This document shows, in pieces, positions 9,101 to 18,200 of a DNA stretch of 64,000 bases. The translations under genes were made by a program, and so were the position numbers. Under the pieces are notes generated by a model, which was not told where the DNA came from, ran no database searches, and saw nothing but the letters and a program-made list of their open reading frames with translations. Source of the stretch: Alteromonas sp. a30 (GTDB taxonomy: Bacteria > Pseudomonadota > Gammaproteobacteria > Enterobacterales > Alteromonadaceae); NCBI RefSeq assembly GCF_026788005.1, contig NZ_JABEPE010000004.1, positions 62,001-126,000 on the forward strand, in the 5' to 3' direction. Positions within the stretch are counted from its first letter, which is position 1; each line of letters opens with the position of its first letter.

Positions 9101-10406
9101 GGATAAATGCATGGCTATAGCGGCTGGCATCGAATTCAACACGCAACGTTAATGCATCGGCAAATTCGGTCATCTCAACGTTTAAATCGAACTTCACATC
9201 CTGAATATTCAAGGCAGCGCTGGCGTCGTAGGTTTTTTCTGGCGCGTTTTGCATACTGAACATGGTGTTGATAAGCGGCGAACTGGTGCCTTGACGCTCA
9301 AGCTCAAGTTGTTCAACAACGCGGTCAAGCGGTGCATCCTGATACTCTAACGCTTCAACTAAGTTCCCTTTAACGGTTTGAATCAACGATTCAATGGATT
9401 CCTGCGGCGCAATCTTGGTGCGTATAGCAAGCGTGTTAACGAAGAAGCCCACTAGGTTTTCTAAATCGGGATGGTTACGATTCCAAACCGGAATACCAAT
9501 CAAAATATCGTGAGAACTGGAATAACGGTAAGCAAGGGCTTTTAATGCTGCCAAACACACCATGAACAACGACGCTTCGGTTTTTGTCGACAATTGCTTC
9601 AACCCTGAAAGCGTATCCGCTGTTAACACATGTTGTACTAAGCCCGCTTGAGAATGTGCATCCGCCGAGGTAGGTAAATCGTAGGGCAATACTGGGCTTG
9701 CATCGGCACCTTGTAGCTTTTGCTTCCAATATGAGAGTTGCGCTTCTAACTGATTTTCACCAATTTGTTGACGTTGCCATGCAGCAAAGTCACCGTATTG
9801 GATGCTTAATTCTGGTAATGCGGGTTCACGGTTTTCGACACGAGCAAGATACAATTCCACCAAATCACGGGTCAGAACATCGATAGACCACGCATCCGCA
9901 ACGATATGATGCATCACAATTTGAATATCGTAGCCGTGCTCCGGGTGATGCAAAACCACCAAGCGAATCGGTAAATCTTTGTTTAAATCAAAAACATGAT
10001 TCGCTCCCATTTCTAGCTTCTTAAGGCGCGCTTGTGCATCACTTTGTGCATCTAGCTCCACTAGCTCAATATCCACATCAGCAGCAGACTGAACCACTTG
10101 AACGGGGAAATCTGGACCATTTTCGAAGGTTGTACGCAAAATTTCATGGCGATTTAGCAAGGCGTTCCACGCCTCTTTTAAAGCTGTTAGATCCAGCTCA
10201 CCCTGCCACGGGAACTCGGCAGACATGTTATACGCCGTAGAACTCGGTTCTAATTGATGTAACAGCCACAACCTTTGTTGTGCCATTGATACGGGGTAAG
10301 GCGATCCCGCTGCATATTGTTCTATTTTGCTCTCGTTAGAGATTAACCCTTTCTCAATTAAAGCTTTTCGCAGCAACAAATCGCGCTGTTGGTTCAATTC
10401 ACTCAT
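3111..10406 (-). CDS. NRPS, modules 7 and 8 with terminal thioesterase (C-A-T-C-A-T-TE)
   Basis: This 2431-residue synthetase finishes the assembly line. Domains by approximate residue: C 40-470 (HHIVADAWS), A 490-980, T ~1007 (GGHSL), C 1085-1510 (HHIVTDAWS), A 1560-2030, T ~2069 (GGHSL), TE 2165-2431 with the nucleophile in GWSLGG (~2239) and a C-terminal GDHYS histidine. Both A domains have the core SGSTG motif and the A10 lysine (NGKVDK, SGKVDR). Aligned by eye to GrsA, their pockets read the same, D-A-C-F-I-G-I-C-A, with an unusual YGPAENACA segment, so both should load the same amino acid. I cannot assign it. The C domains have HHxxxDA rather than DG. There is no epimerase domain. It ends three bases before the hydroxylase array. 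Confidence 0.96.
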   Translation of the reverse strand: MSELNQQRDLLLRKALIEKGLISNESKIEQYAAGSPYPVSMAQQRLWLLHQLEPSSTAYNMSAEFPWQGELDLTALKEAWNALLNRHEILRTTFENGPDFPVQVVQSAADVDIELVELDAQSDAQARLKKLEMGANHVFDLNKDLPIRLVVLHHPEHGYDIQIVMHHIVADAWSIDVLTRDLVELYLARVENREPALPELSIQYGDFAAWQRQQIGENQLEAQLSYWKQKLQGADASPVLPYDLPTSADAHSQAGLVQHVLTADTLSGLKQLSTKTEASLFMVCLAALKALAYRYSSSHDILIGIPVWNRNHPDLENLVGFFVNTLAIRTKIAPQESIESLIQTVKGNLVEALEYQDAPLDRVVEQLELERQGTSSPLINTMFSMQNAPEKTYDASAALNIQDVKFDLNVEMTEFADALTLRVEFDASRYSHAFIQQFSSHLNALLTALASHSAESVASITFQSSQELAEIQGLLTGEQTDASSLILPQFLGQAQLHPDAVAVSDEQKSLTYSALDNASSQLALTLQEQGVTQGDVVAIALPRSADLLTAYVATLKLGAVFLSLDVESSEQRNSSILTSASPKVLVTDAQGQQTYGGAVNAVCLFDNITDATTQFDAVSSEPQAPAYLIYTSGSTGEPKGIQVSHGALANLVNWLGTMHSYGSGEVCSQLAGAAFDAALCEWWPALCHGGEIRVVPETLKHAPAELIEWLNDNKVSVAFMPTPLVEACFTLPWSQEHSLKTLITGGEALMSNVPAGLSLQLLNIYGPAENACATTCAVLKAGDTGTPSIGKTIANVTNLILDAQGQIVPKGVVGGLYISGASLADGYYLQDALTAERFVEINGTRFYRSGDNVKLGFDGQIHFVGRNDEQVNLRGYRIELEEVRVCLSKLPGVIHAAVLVQTTEAQGAHLVAYYDANGKVSDKDVLAHLRASLPYYMVPTSVKEVSPWPTTNNGKVDKTALTSTALDVAFVADTSPLNTTEELIAGIWKSLLNVEKVHKNDNFFRLGGHSLLATQFVSRVKAAMGLDLPLKSLFEAPELADFAEGIDKKRWHHEGFVPPPLEAYERNEEAFPQSFAQQRLWFLEQLNPKTTTYSVPAGFVLEGDLDIAALNNAFDQLIQRHEILRTTFSVKSDGQFTQKIHSHAPSYFNFTDFSQLSPDAAASNSEFFVQTELSTPIDLTHGPVLRVTLIKTAPDRHILLINQHHIVTDAWSMEIMFRELGVLYRKSKGLDAPELSDLTVQYADYSKWQNEWLQFGVLEELLFYWMEKLKNAPPELSLMTDFPRSADHSAEGHSVSFEFDASLSVGIKQLAERYDATVFMVLLAGFKTLLSRYSGQQDIVVGVPVANRSLTELEDVIGMFVNTLVMRTELTDDMDFASLIGAVRETAIGAYEHQDLPYERLVDQLGPERRWHHSPLFQVMFIYQNAPEADLSFDSLNIAPIEFESDTAKFDLNMSMYQQGDVIRGTLEYSSALFKESTIAQMLKNLESIFQAFTQDATCALGKAPMQLGISEAQMQQWSQGEQVALPQDGVLDWFKAQVQQHAQALAVKDEASQLSYQQLDNASDFIAQSLIEKGVVAGDVVAVAMPRSGAMLASFIGALKAGAAYLPIDVNTPHDRIAHILKDAQAKVTLAMSGHEVEGVCQTQNVDVLGVDASALSDAPAASLTLPVYQSSQLAYVIYTSGSTGAPKGIEVPHQAFSNLINYLQTHLNVQAGEACSQLAGAGFDASLCEWWPAITRGASVHVLSDEKRTIASEIIRWLDSEKIVHAFIPTLMLEASFNESWPTGMALKNVITGGDKLRKHLPEHLNFTLLNIYGPAENACAATCDIVPKRSQNPMPLSIGHPVQNVEVALLDYNQQPVPVGVVGDLYVSGLSLAMGYRNQPELTAQKFVTLANGQRAFNTGDRARYRQNGEIEFLGRIDDQVSIRGYRVELAEIYHAFDQVAGIQECHVAVRTDLGDEKKIVAYVVKDEESEAAKDLTLDSIYEKLKSLLPDYMLPTTVVFMHEIAKNASGKVDRDALPKPERVFAEEKSMIVEPTTDLERGLVEIWTKILDYEPVSMRHNFFTQGGHSLLAMTLKAEIRSKYNVDINMLDLFENATLEHLGRHVQDLLEQGAVASEFFEDFWSYEYSVDTNETGLLARIQNAFGLSMKGKSKVSTELLRTLVPLKNTGDDSPLFLVHPISGTVHSYSWLASKMPQNQPVFGMQVVPELLADEVTIEQLAKQYVEALKSVQNKGPYYLAGWSLGGIIALEMARLLKKSGESVGMLTLIDSFLFEEGDDENESTLMLIGQFANELLVSQGQAHMWHEEDAEGLTEEECLSAVAEKLLAEGVLESQEEFDRRWQQYRTFHQAWTAYQPEAYYDRIRLILAGGGALSHRQSPIKAWNHVAKGGLSIDVFDGDHYSILTEVSGQKVADKLEASIREFKIRGGE

Positions 10407-10454
10407 TTTTACAACTCTTCTTTATAAAACGCTATTTGGGATTAGCCCCGCTTT

Positions 10455-13400
10455 TTACTCTTGCTCAGCCAGTAACATCAGTTCGCTTTCGGAAATGGAT
10501 GTCACCAGTTTGAAATTGAAAATCCGCTCTTCCAATGCATCTTCCCCACCTAATCGCTCAGCGAGTAAGGCAATCATTGAAGTGATGCTAGAAGCACGAA
10601 TAAACTTATCTAACTCAACTTTTACACCTAGGTAGGCATGAATATCTGCCAATACTTTTAATGCACTCAGCGAGGATCCTCCCAGTTGATAAAAGTCTGC
10701 TTCGATATCAACATCCGTGAGCCCAGTCGACGCCTGCCAGATTTCTGCAAGAAAATGCTCAGCTTCGGTACTGGGTAATTTCGCCCCTTTTTCTTTTTCT
10801 TTAATTGCGATTTCGATAAGGGTTTTCTTGTCGGTTTTTCCATTTACCGTCAGAGGGAAGGTATCCAGCACAACGACTTGTTCTGGCACCATAAATTGCG
10901 GTAATTGCTGCTTCAGTGCAGCTTGTGTTTTGCTTTCCACTTGTGCCTTGTTGATGCTGTCATCAGAGACAATCACAAACGCCAACAAGCGTTGAATTTT
11001 TGGCTCTACCGCGACCACGCACTCTGCTATCCACGGCAATTCATTTAATCGACTGCTGATTTCGCCAAGCTCAACGCGCAAGCCTCGCACTTTCACCTGT
11101 TCGTCGTTGCGCCCAATGAACAACAGCTCTTGGTTGTCGTCCCATTTAACTAAATCGCCGGTTTTGTAAATTTTGCCCGCGCCAAACGGATTCGCTAAAA
11201 AGCGCTCATCTGTCAATTCTGGTCTTTGGTGATAACCCATGGTCACACCTAAACCGCCAATATACAGTTCGCCTTCTGCGCCAAAAGGCACTAATTGATG
11301 TTGTTCATCAAGGACATAGGCGTAAGCGTTAGCGATTGGACGACCAATGCTGACCGGATCTTCGGGCTGCTCAAAGCTACGCCATGTTGAATACACAGTT
11401 GCTTCGGTTGGCCCATATAAATTGCACACGCGATCGGCCATCTCAGATGCCAATAAATCGCGCAAGATCGCTGGCGGCAGAGGCTCACCCGCTAAGTTGA
11501 TAACCTTTAAGCTTGGCTGAATTTGATTACCTTTAATTAAGGCTTCAGCGGCGGAAGGTACGGTGTTAATCAACGTCATTTCTACCGGACGCTGAGTAAG
11601 TTCAATAATGTTTTCCACTAACACGACTTTGTTGCCTTGGGTGAGTGGATACAAAATTTCAAAAATGGAGAGATCGAAATTCAGTGATGTACTGGCAAGC
11701 ACTGCCGCACCTTCTTCTGGCGTGAACGAGTCGTTTGCCCATTCGCACAATGCTTTAATATTGCCTTGACTCACCTGCACACCTTTTGGAATGCCCGTTG
11801 AACCCGAGGTATACATTAAGCTGGCTTGGTGTGCGTCTTCGCCCGAATTCGCTACGGTTAAGCTTGTGCTTTCCGCTATTAATTCAGACACAAACACCGT
11901 GTTGACACTTGCTTCATTCGAAGCATTTTCATCGAACAAGGCTTGTTGTTCAGGCGAATCAATCACCACCCATGTTAAGCCGCTATCTTCAGCAATAAAA
12001 TTAAGGCGCTCTTGAGGATATTTCTTGTCCATTGGCACATAGCAAATCCCGCACTTCAAACACGCCAGAATTACGGCTATCACTTCGGGCTTACGCTCAA
12101 TGGAAAGACCAATACTGTCGCCGGTGGTTACGCCTTTGTTTTGTAAATTCGCCGCCACGTTTTCCGCGTGTTGATACAAGGTACGGTAAGACCAACTGCC
12201 TGCGGCAAAATCGATGGCGCTGGCGTCCGGTTTGGCATCAACCTGTTGCATGAATTGTTGGTATACGCTCACTGATGGCAACGCCAATTCTGTGCCTTGG
12301 CTAACATGCAAGATGAAGGCAAGCTGCTCATCACTTAAGGTGTTTACGTGGGTTTGGTTAGCGTTGCTTTGGGCAGTTTCTAATACTTCTGACGAATGCG
12401 AAATTACATGGCAGAAAGAAGCAAAAAAAGCGTTCCAAAAGCCGTGTCGCGTGTCGGTTTTTGGCAATCTTATTTGCACCGTTACACCGTTGTTTTGCGC
12501 GTCATTCGCGTTCAACGTTAGTGTGACTTCGGCGATCTCATCTAGCTCAACTTGTTTACCGTTTTCAAGAAAACGTAACGCAAAATCAAACAATCGCCCT
12601 TGTTGACGCTCCGCTTGTAATTGACGTTTTATGTTGGCGAAATCATTGTGCTCAATGGCTAAGTGCTGCTGTGCATGAGTTTGCACACTCGCTATCATTT
12701 GCAGTTGCGAGATGTGCAATTGAGAAGCCACGCTTAAAGAAGACAAACAACCAAGTGGCCCCTTTAAATGCGCACGAATCGGCAAACAATACTCTTCGTT
12801 AAGTTGCGCGAACAATACATCCGAGGTTTGGAAATACTGGCTAATCACCCACGCAAAAGCACTTTGTACAAGCTGTAAAGGTTTAACGTCGAATTGCTCA
12901 GCCGTTTGCAGTAACGCATGCCATTGCGCTGCGTCAATGTGGGTTGATTGGTTAACGTAAGTTGATGCCTGATACGCTTCTGCATCAAGTAACCCAAAGG
13001 TGGCGCCTTGGCACTGCCACAACCAGTAAGGCAGGTCGCTCGACTTTGCATCTGAATACGGACACAGCACGGTTTCATAAGGCTGTTGATTCACTTGCAT
13101 TTGATGCCACGCAGGCGCTTTAGGTAACAAGGCTTGTGTTACCTGAGATGCATTAATCTCAGCGCTGGCCAAGGCTTGTGTTACCGCTGTTTGCCAGCCT
13201 GTTACCAAGGCCGTTAAGGCTTCTTCTGCTTGGCTAAGCGATGCTTGGTCACAAACAAGTTGCAAACAAGCTTGCTCGGTATTCAGTATTAATTTTGGCA
13301 TCGCCAACGTTGGCGATTTGGCGTCATGAAGTGCAGCATCGTTCGCACCTAATAACTGCATCATCACGCAGGATGTGCCGTTTTCATCTTCATAAGGCAG

Positions 13401-15233
13401 TTGTGAAAGTTGCTGACACAACCAATCCACAGGCGCACTTTTGCCTTGCTCTACTGCGCTGAGTTGCGCTAATACCTTGCTTAATTCAAGTGAAAGCGAT
13501 GCACCTTTAGATTGGGAATTCGCTTCGGAATAAGACAAACATACCGCGCTGCTGTGCTGCTGATGCTGGGTAAACACGCAAACGGGCAATTGATAATGCT
13601 GCGGTAAATACCATAAAGCACTGGCGTAAAGTAACTCATCGGCACCGATGTTAAGCGTTTTGGCTTGGTCATGAATGCAAGAAAGCAGGGCATCTGATAA
13701 CGCCACTGAATGCAGCTGCGTTTGTGCTTCTGTTGTTATTGGCAATGCGTTATTTATCGGCGCTTTCGGCGTAACAGCAACATCTTGGAAGAAGGTTTGC
13801 CATTGTCGGTACTGCGCGCCCACATCTGGTAACACTTGCCCATAGCCATAATCATTGGCATGGAAAATACTGTTTTCAATGGCAAGCTCGGGCTCGGTCA
13901 TGAGAACGCTCAATAACGCCGTTTGTTCCAAAACAAACGCTTTTAGCGTGTCTTCCTTCAATTTGGCGGTATCGTATTGGAAGGTTAAGGTAATTTGCTC
14001 CTCCCAGCAGGTCCACTCTTGCACCAGCATAAAACGGCTGGTGCTGCTATTGCTGGGATAATCGTGCATGGTGAAATCACCAAGGCGCGAATCGTCTTGC
14101 TGCAAGGTATTGAGCGAGAACATGCAATCTAACGCAGGAATATGGCCGTTTTCTTTACGTAGTCCGGCCATATCAATCAAATTATCAAGCGGCATTTGCT
14201 GATAACTCAAGCCTTGTGCCACAACTTGATGCACCTGTTTAGCGAAGTGAATAAAGTCGTGTTGTGCGGGAACCTCTTGACGCAGAAGCAAGGTATTAAC
14301 GAACAAACCGAAGGTGTCGGCAATGGCATGTTGCTCGCGTCCAGTTGTGGGAGTTGCAACAACTAAGTCGTTGCAACCAGTGAGTTTGTGCAACAAGCAA
14401 TAGAAACTGGCTAAACCAACGGAAAACAGGCTCAAATTATGCCGACGAGCAAACCCGTAAACAGCTCGGCTCAGGGTTTCATTAAGTTGTAAGTGGACAA
14501 ATCCACCTTGCATCTGACTCGCATCATCACGTTGCGCTGGCAAGCGAAAACCGGCATAAGGTGTGGCAAACATCTCGCGCCAATAGGCGTCTTCTGCTTG
14601 CATGTGATGCTCAACATAACGATTATGCCAGTTTACGTAATCACTGAATTGTGCGCCTTGTTCTGGTAGTGCCTGCCCGGCATACAGCGCTTTTAATTCT
14701 CGAATGAAAATATCAACAGACCAACCATCACTTACAATATGATGGAACACCAGTAATAGCAGATCGTGACCATCGTCTAGCTGAAATAGCACAAAACGAT
14801 ATAGAGGGCCTTTTTCCATATTGAATGCTTGGCTTTCAATCTCGGCAATACGTGCATTGACTTCACCTCGCGTACTGGTTTCGCACTGCAATTCAACCGG
14901 ATATTGCGCCACACGTTGCACAGGTAAAGCATCGTCACCTTGGGTAATCACCAAATTCAATGCCTGATGCCGTGTCACTAAAGTTTGTAAATGCTGCTGT
15001 AATATTGCTGGCGCTAGGCGTCCACCTATTTCAAAAGCAACATTGATGTTGTACACACCGAGGTCTGGATACAAATTCTGAATCAACCAAATCCGTTGTT
15101 GAGCATGACTCAGCGCCCATTTATCCTGCCCGTTTGATTGCACTTGAATCAAATGATGTCCACCGTACTGGGCATCTGCGCCTTCGTAGGTATGACTTAA
15201 TACTTCAATTTGCTCGGCAGACAACTTCTTCAT
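10455..15233 (-). CDS. Single-module NRPS (module 6) with two extra half-condensation lobes (C-psiC-psiC-A-T)
   Basis: About 1592 residues. The preferred start is the ATG at 15233, whose ATGA overlaps the previous gene's stop and which has GAGGT nine bases upstream. An in-frame ATG at 15242 sits only a base from that site. Domains: a full C domain (~30-465, HHIVSDGWS), then ~535 residues (~470-1005) of unexpected sequence, then A (~1015-1490, pocket D-L-F-N-N-A-L-V-Y, resembling small-residue Ala-type codes I recall), and T with GGSSL (~1521). The middle part reads as two successive copies of a C-domain C-terminal lobe, each without an N-lobe or HHxxxDG motif. A simple C-A-T module is near 1050 residues, so the excess is large. 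Its function is not known. Confidence 0.94.
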   Translation of the reverse strand: MKKLSAEQIEVLSHTYEGADAQYGGHHLIQVQSNGQDKWALSHAQQRIWLIQNLYPDLGVYNINVAFEIGGRLAPAILQQHLQTLVTRHQALNLVITQGDDALPVQRVAQYPVELQCETSTRGEVNARIAEIESQAFNMEKGPLYRFVLFQLDDGHDLLLLVFHHIVSDGWSVDIFIRELKALYAGQALPEQGAQFSDYVNWHNRYVEHHMQAEDAYWREMFATPYAGFRLPAQRDDASQMQGGFVHLQLNETLSRAVYGFARRHNLSLFSVGLASFYCLLHKLTGCNDLVVATPTTGREQHAIADTFGLFVNTLLLRQEVPAQHDFIHFAKQVHQVVAQGLSYQQMPLDNLIDMAGLRKENGHIPALDCMFSLNTLQQDDSRLGDFTMHDYPSNSSTSRFMLVQEWTCWEEQITLTFQYDTAKLKEDTLKAFVLEQTALLSVLMTEPELAIENSIFHANDYGYGQVLPDVGAQYRQWQTFFQDVAVTPKAPINNALPITTEAQTQLHSVALSDALLSCIHDQAKTLNIGADELLYASALWYLPQHYQLPVCVFTQHQQHSSAVCLSYSEANSQSKGASLSLELSKVLAQLSAVEQGKSAPVDWLCQQLSQLPYEDENGTSCVMMQLLGANDAALHDAKSPTLAMPKLILNTEQACLQLVCDQASLSQAEEALTALVTGWQTAVTQALASAEINASQVTQALLPKAPAWHQMQVNQQPYETVLCPYSDAKSSDLPYWLWQCQGATFGLLDAEAYQASTYVNQSTHIDAAQWHALLQTAEQFDVKPLQLVQSAFAWVISQYFQTSDVLFAQLNEEYCLPIRAHLKGPLGCLSSLSVASQLHISQLQMIASVQTHAQQHLAIEHNDFANIKRQLQAERQQGRLFDFALRFLENGKQVELDEIAEVTLTLNANDAQNNGVTVQIRLPKTDTRHGFWNAFFASFCHVISHSSEVLETAQSNANQTHVNTLSDEQLAFILHVSQGTELALPSVSVYQQFMQQVDAKPDASAIDFAAGSWSYRTLYQHAENVAANLQNKGVTTGDSIGLSIERKPEVIAVILACLKCGICYVPMDKKYPQERLNFIAEDSGLTWVVIDSPEQQALFDENASNEASVNTVFVSELIAESTSLTVANSGEDAHQASLMYTSGSTGIPKGVQVSQGNIKALCEWANDSFTPEEGAAVLASTSLNFDLSIFEILYPLTQGNKVVLVENIIELTQRPVEMTLINTVPSAAEALIKGNQIQPSLKVINLAGEPLPPAILRDLLASEMADRVCNLYGPTEATVYSTWRSFEQPEDPVSIGRPIANAYAYVLDEQHQLVPFGAEGELYIGGLGVTMGYHQRPELTDERFLANPFGAGKIYKTGDLVKWDDNQELLFIGRNDEQVKVRGLRVELGEISSRLNELPWIAECVVAVEPKIQRLLAFVIVSDDSINKAQVESKTQAALKQQLPQFMVPEQVVVLDTFPLTVNGKTDKKTLIEIAIKEKEKGAKLPSTEAEHFLAEIWQASTGLTDVDIEADFYQLGGSSLSALKVLADIHAYLGVKVELDKFIRASSITSMIALLAERLGGEDALEERIFNFKLVTSISESELMLLAEQE

Positions 15234-18200
15234 TCGCCGCATACCTCTTTTTTATTATTATTGACTTCACGCTCGGCTGCTTCGTGCTGGGCGTACACTT
15301 CCATATAGGTTTGTGCGATAAGATCAGCGCTCGGAGCCTGCTCAAGATGCGCAGCGACAAACGCAACGTTCGGTTGATTGAAAAACGCAGCTAGCGACAC
15401 GGATGTGCCAAATAGCTCTTTGACGCGAGCTAACAAGCGGCTGGCTAAGACCGAGTGCCCGCCTCGTGCAAAGAAATCATCTTGCATCGATAAGGAATCG
15501 ATATGTAAAAACTCGCAGAAAATATGATGTAGGCTGTGCTCAATGGTGTTACGAGGTGCAATCAAACCAAGTTCATCTTGCCAGTGACACACTTGCGCTA
15601 AGCGCGCGGTATCAACTTTCCCATTAGCGTTAGATGGCATTTTTTCCACTAAACCATAACGCGCGGGCAACATGTAACGTGGCAAATTCTGACTCAACGA
15701 TGCTTTTAAATTGTCGAGCCAATCGGGTGATAAACAGAAGCTACCGGCTTGCAGATAAGCACAAATTGACTTACCCGAATCGTCAACACACGCTACCGCA
15801 TGCGTCCCCGTCACTGCATGTAATGCTTCTTCGATTTCCGCCAATTCAATACGATAACCATTGACTTTGACTTGCTTATCAATACGTCCGTAGTAATGGA
15901 ATAACCCGTCTTCCCCAACACGCACTAAGTCGCCTGTGCGGTAATATCGGCGCGGTTCCTGTTCGCGCGCGCCCTGTTCTTCTATAGCCAAATACACAAA
16001 GCGCGATTGGGTTTGTTCATCGAGCTGATGATACCCTTGGGCCAGTCCCACACCTCCAATGTACAATTCGCCCATTGCCCCAGCGGGTAATGGATTACCA
16101 AGTGCATCGCATACTAAATGAGTGTAGTTATCCACTTCCGTACCCAATGCCAAACGGCTTTGCGGCATACTGGCTGTCACTTCATTAAGCAGTGAATAAA
16201 TACACGCCTCTGTAGGTCCATAACCGTTCCAAAGCGCTAAACAGTGATCTTTTATTGGTGTTATCACTGCATCGGTTAACGCTTCACCGGCTAACAACAC
16301 CACTTGGTTTGCCTTCGCTTGCCAGCCCAACTCCAACAGCAAGTTGGCGCGACTAGGCGTCATTTGCAGCATGTCGGCTTGGTGCTGAATTAGCGCGATA
16401 AGTTGCGCGGGCTCATCGGCAACGGAGTGCGATGCAATCACTAATGGCGCACCGCGCACTAACGCACCAATGCATTCAAAGAAGGAAATATCAAAACCGA
16501 TACTGGCTAACCACAATGTCCGTTGTTGGTCATCTAACCTCATTCGAGAATTCACGGAATTCAGTAAATTAGATAAAGCGCCATGCGGCACTTTTACGCC
16601 TTTGGGTTTACCAGTTGTGCCTGATGTATAAAGGATGTAGGCCAAATCGTCGGCTTGTAATTCAGCCAAACTCGCCTCCGCTGTTGATGACACTTGCTCA
16701 GCAACATCATTGGCACTGCTCAAGTCACTAAGGCAAACAACTCGACACGAGTTCTCGTGCGGAGGCGGTTCATTTTGGCAAATCACTGCTGCTGGCTGGC
16801 AGTCTTGAATAATATGAGCCAAACGCTGCGCCGGTAAGGTGACATCCATTGGCACTAACACCGCGCCGATACGCCACACAGCAAGGAAGCTCGCTAACGC
16901 TTGGTAAGAACGTGGTAAGTACACACCAACCACATCACCTTTGGTCACACCTTGTGCGACTAATTGCGTAGCAATTTGGTGACTGAAATGCGCTAATTGT
17001 GCGTAGTCGGCCAGTGCCGATTCATCTTCATAAATCGGCGTAGAAGCATGACTTTGGCTCTGCCGTAAAATCGTTTGTGTCACCGGCGTAAACGGCATAT
17101 GGATATGCCCAACACCATCTGTCACACCAACATTCATACGCGGCGCGGCACTTGTGAATAACTTAACCACAGCATCGTGTTGCGGCGCATAAATAAAGGC
17201 TTTTAGCGCGTTAATATAGGTATCGCTAAAGGATTGAATAAAGCCTGCATCAAAGAAATCAGGTTGGTACAGCCAACTTAAACTGCACCCTTGCTCATGC
17301 TCGACAGCCGCCAAAGTAAGTTCGTATTTCGCCACGGACTCCCACCAGCTAGATGGCGCAGGTTCAATATGCAAAGCGGGACTTGGTTGAGCACTCGCTT
17401 CGGTTTGCGGCGTCGCTTCTCTGGCTTCGAACGAGAAGAACAACTGGAACAAGGGCGAACGTTGCAAGTCGCGCACTGTCACCACTTTTTCAACAATGGC
17501 TTCAAACGGATAGCTCTGGTGTTGCTGTGCGCCAAGGTGAGTCGCTTTTAGCGATTGGCAAAACATCTCCAAGGATTGCGTCCACTCGATGCGCTGGCGC
17601 AAACAAACTGAGTTGATAAAACAACCCAACATATTTTGCACTTGCGCTTGGTTTCGGTTTGCCATTGGCGTACCAATAAGTACATCATCGGTAAAACTGT
17701 AGCGCCCAACCGTGAGTGCAAATACCCCTTGGAGCAACATAAACGGCGTGATGTGCAACTGTTTCGCTTTGCCGATTAATGCCTGATATTCATCATAATT
17801 TAAGCTGGAGTGGGTGACTTCACCTACGCTTTGCACTGGCGCTGCGTCGGTGCGTTTTGGCAAACTATGGAAAGGTGGAGCATCGTTAAGTTGTTGTACC
17901 CAATATTGCTCACTGGTGATAAACCGTTCCGACTGGCTTAGAGACTGCTGCCAACGAGCGTAATCACTGTAACTAAAGGCTAATTCTGGTAAATCGAGTG
18001 ACGCTTTGGCTTCAACACCCGATGCACGCTGAATTTGCTGCAAATATAAAGCAACAAAGTCACGCTCAAGGAGCTGCATCGACCACGCATCACCTGCAAT
18101 ATGATGCAAATTGAAAATCAACACCTGACGCGTTTCAGCCAACTTCACGAGATGACACGAAAGCGGAGAGCCTTGTGTAAGATCCACCGGTTGATGCAAT

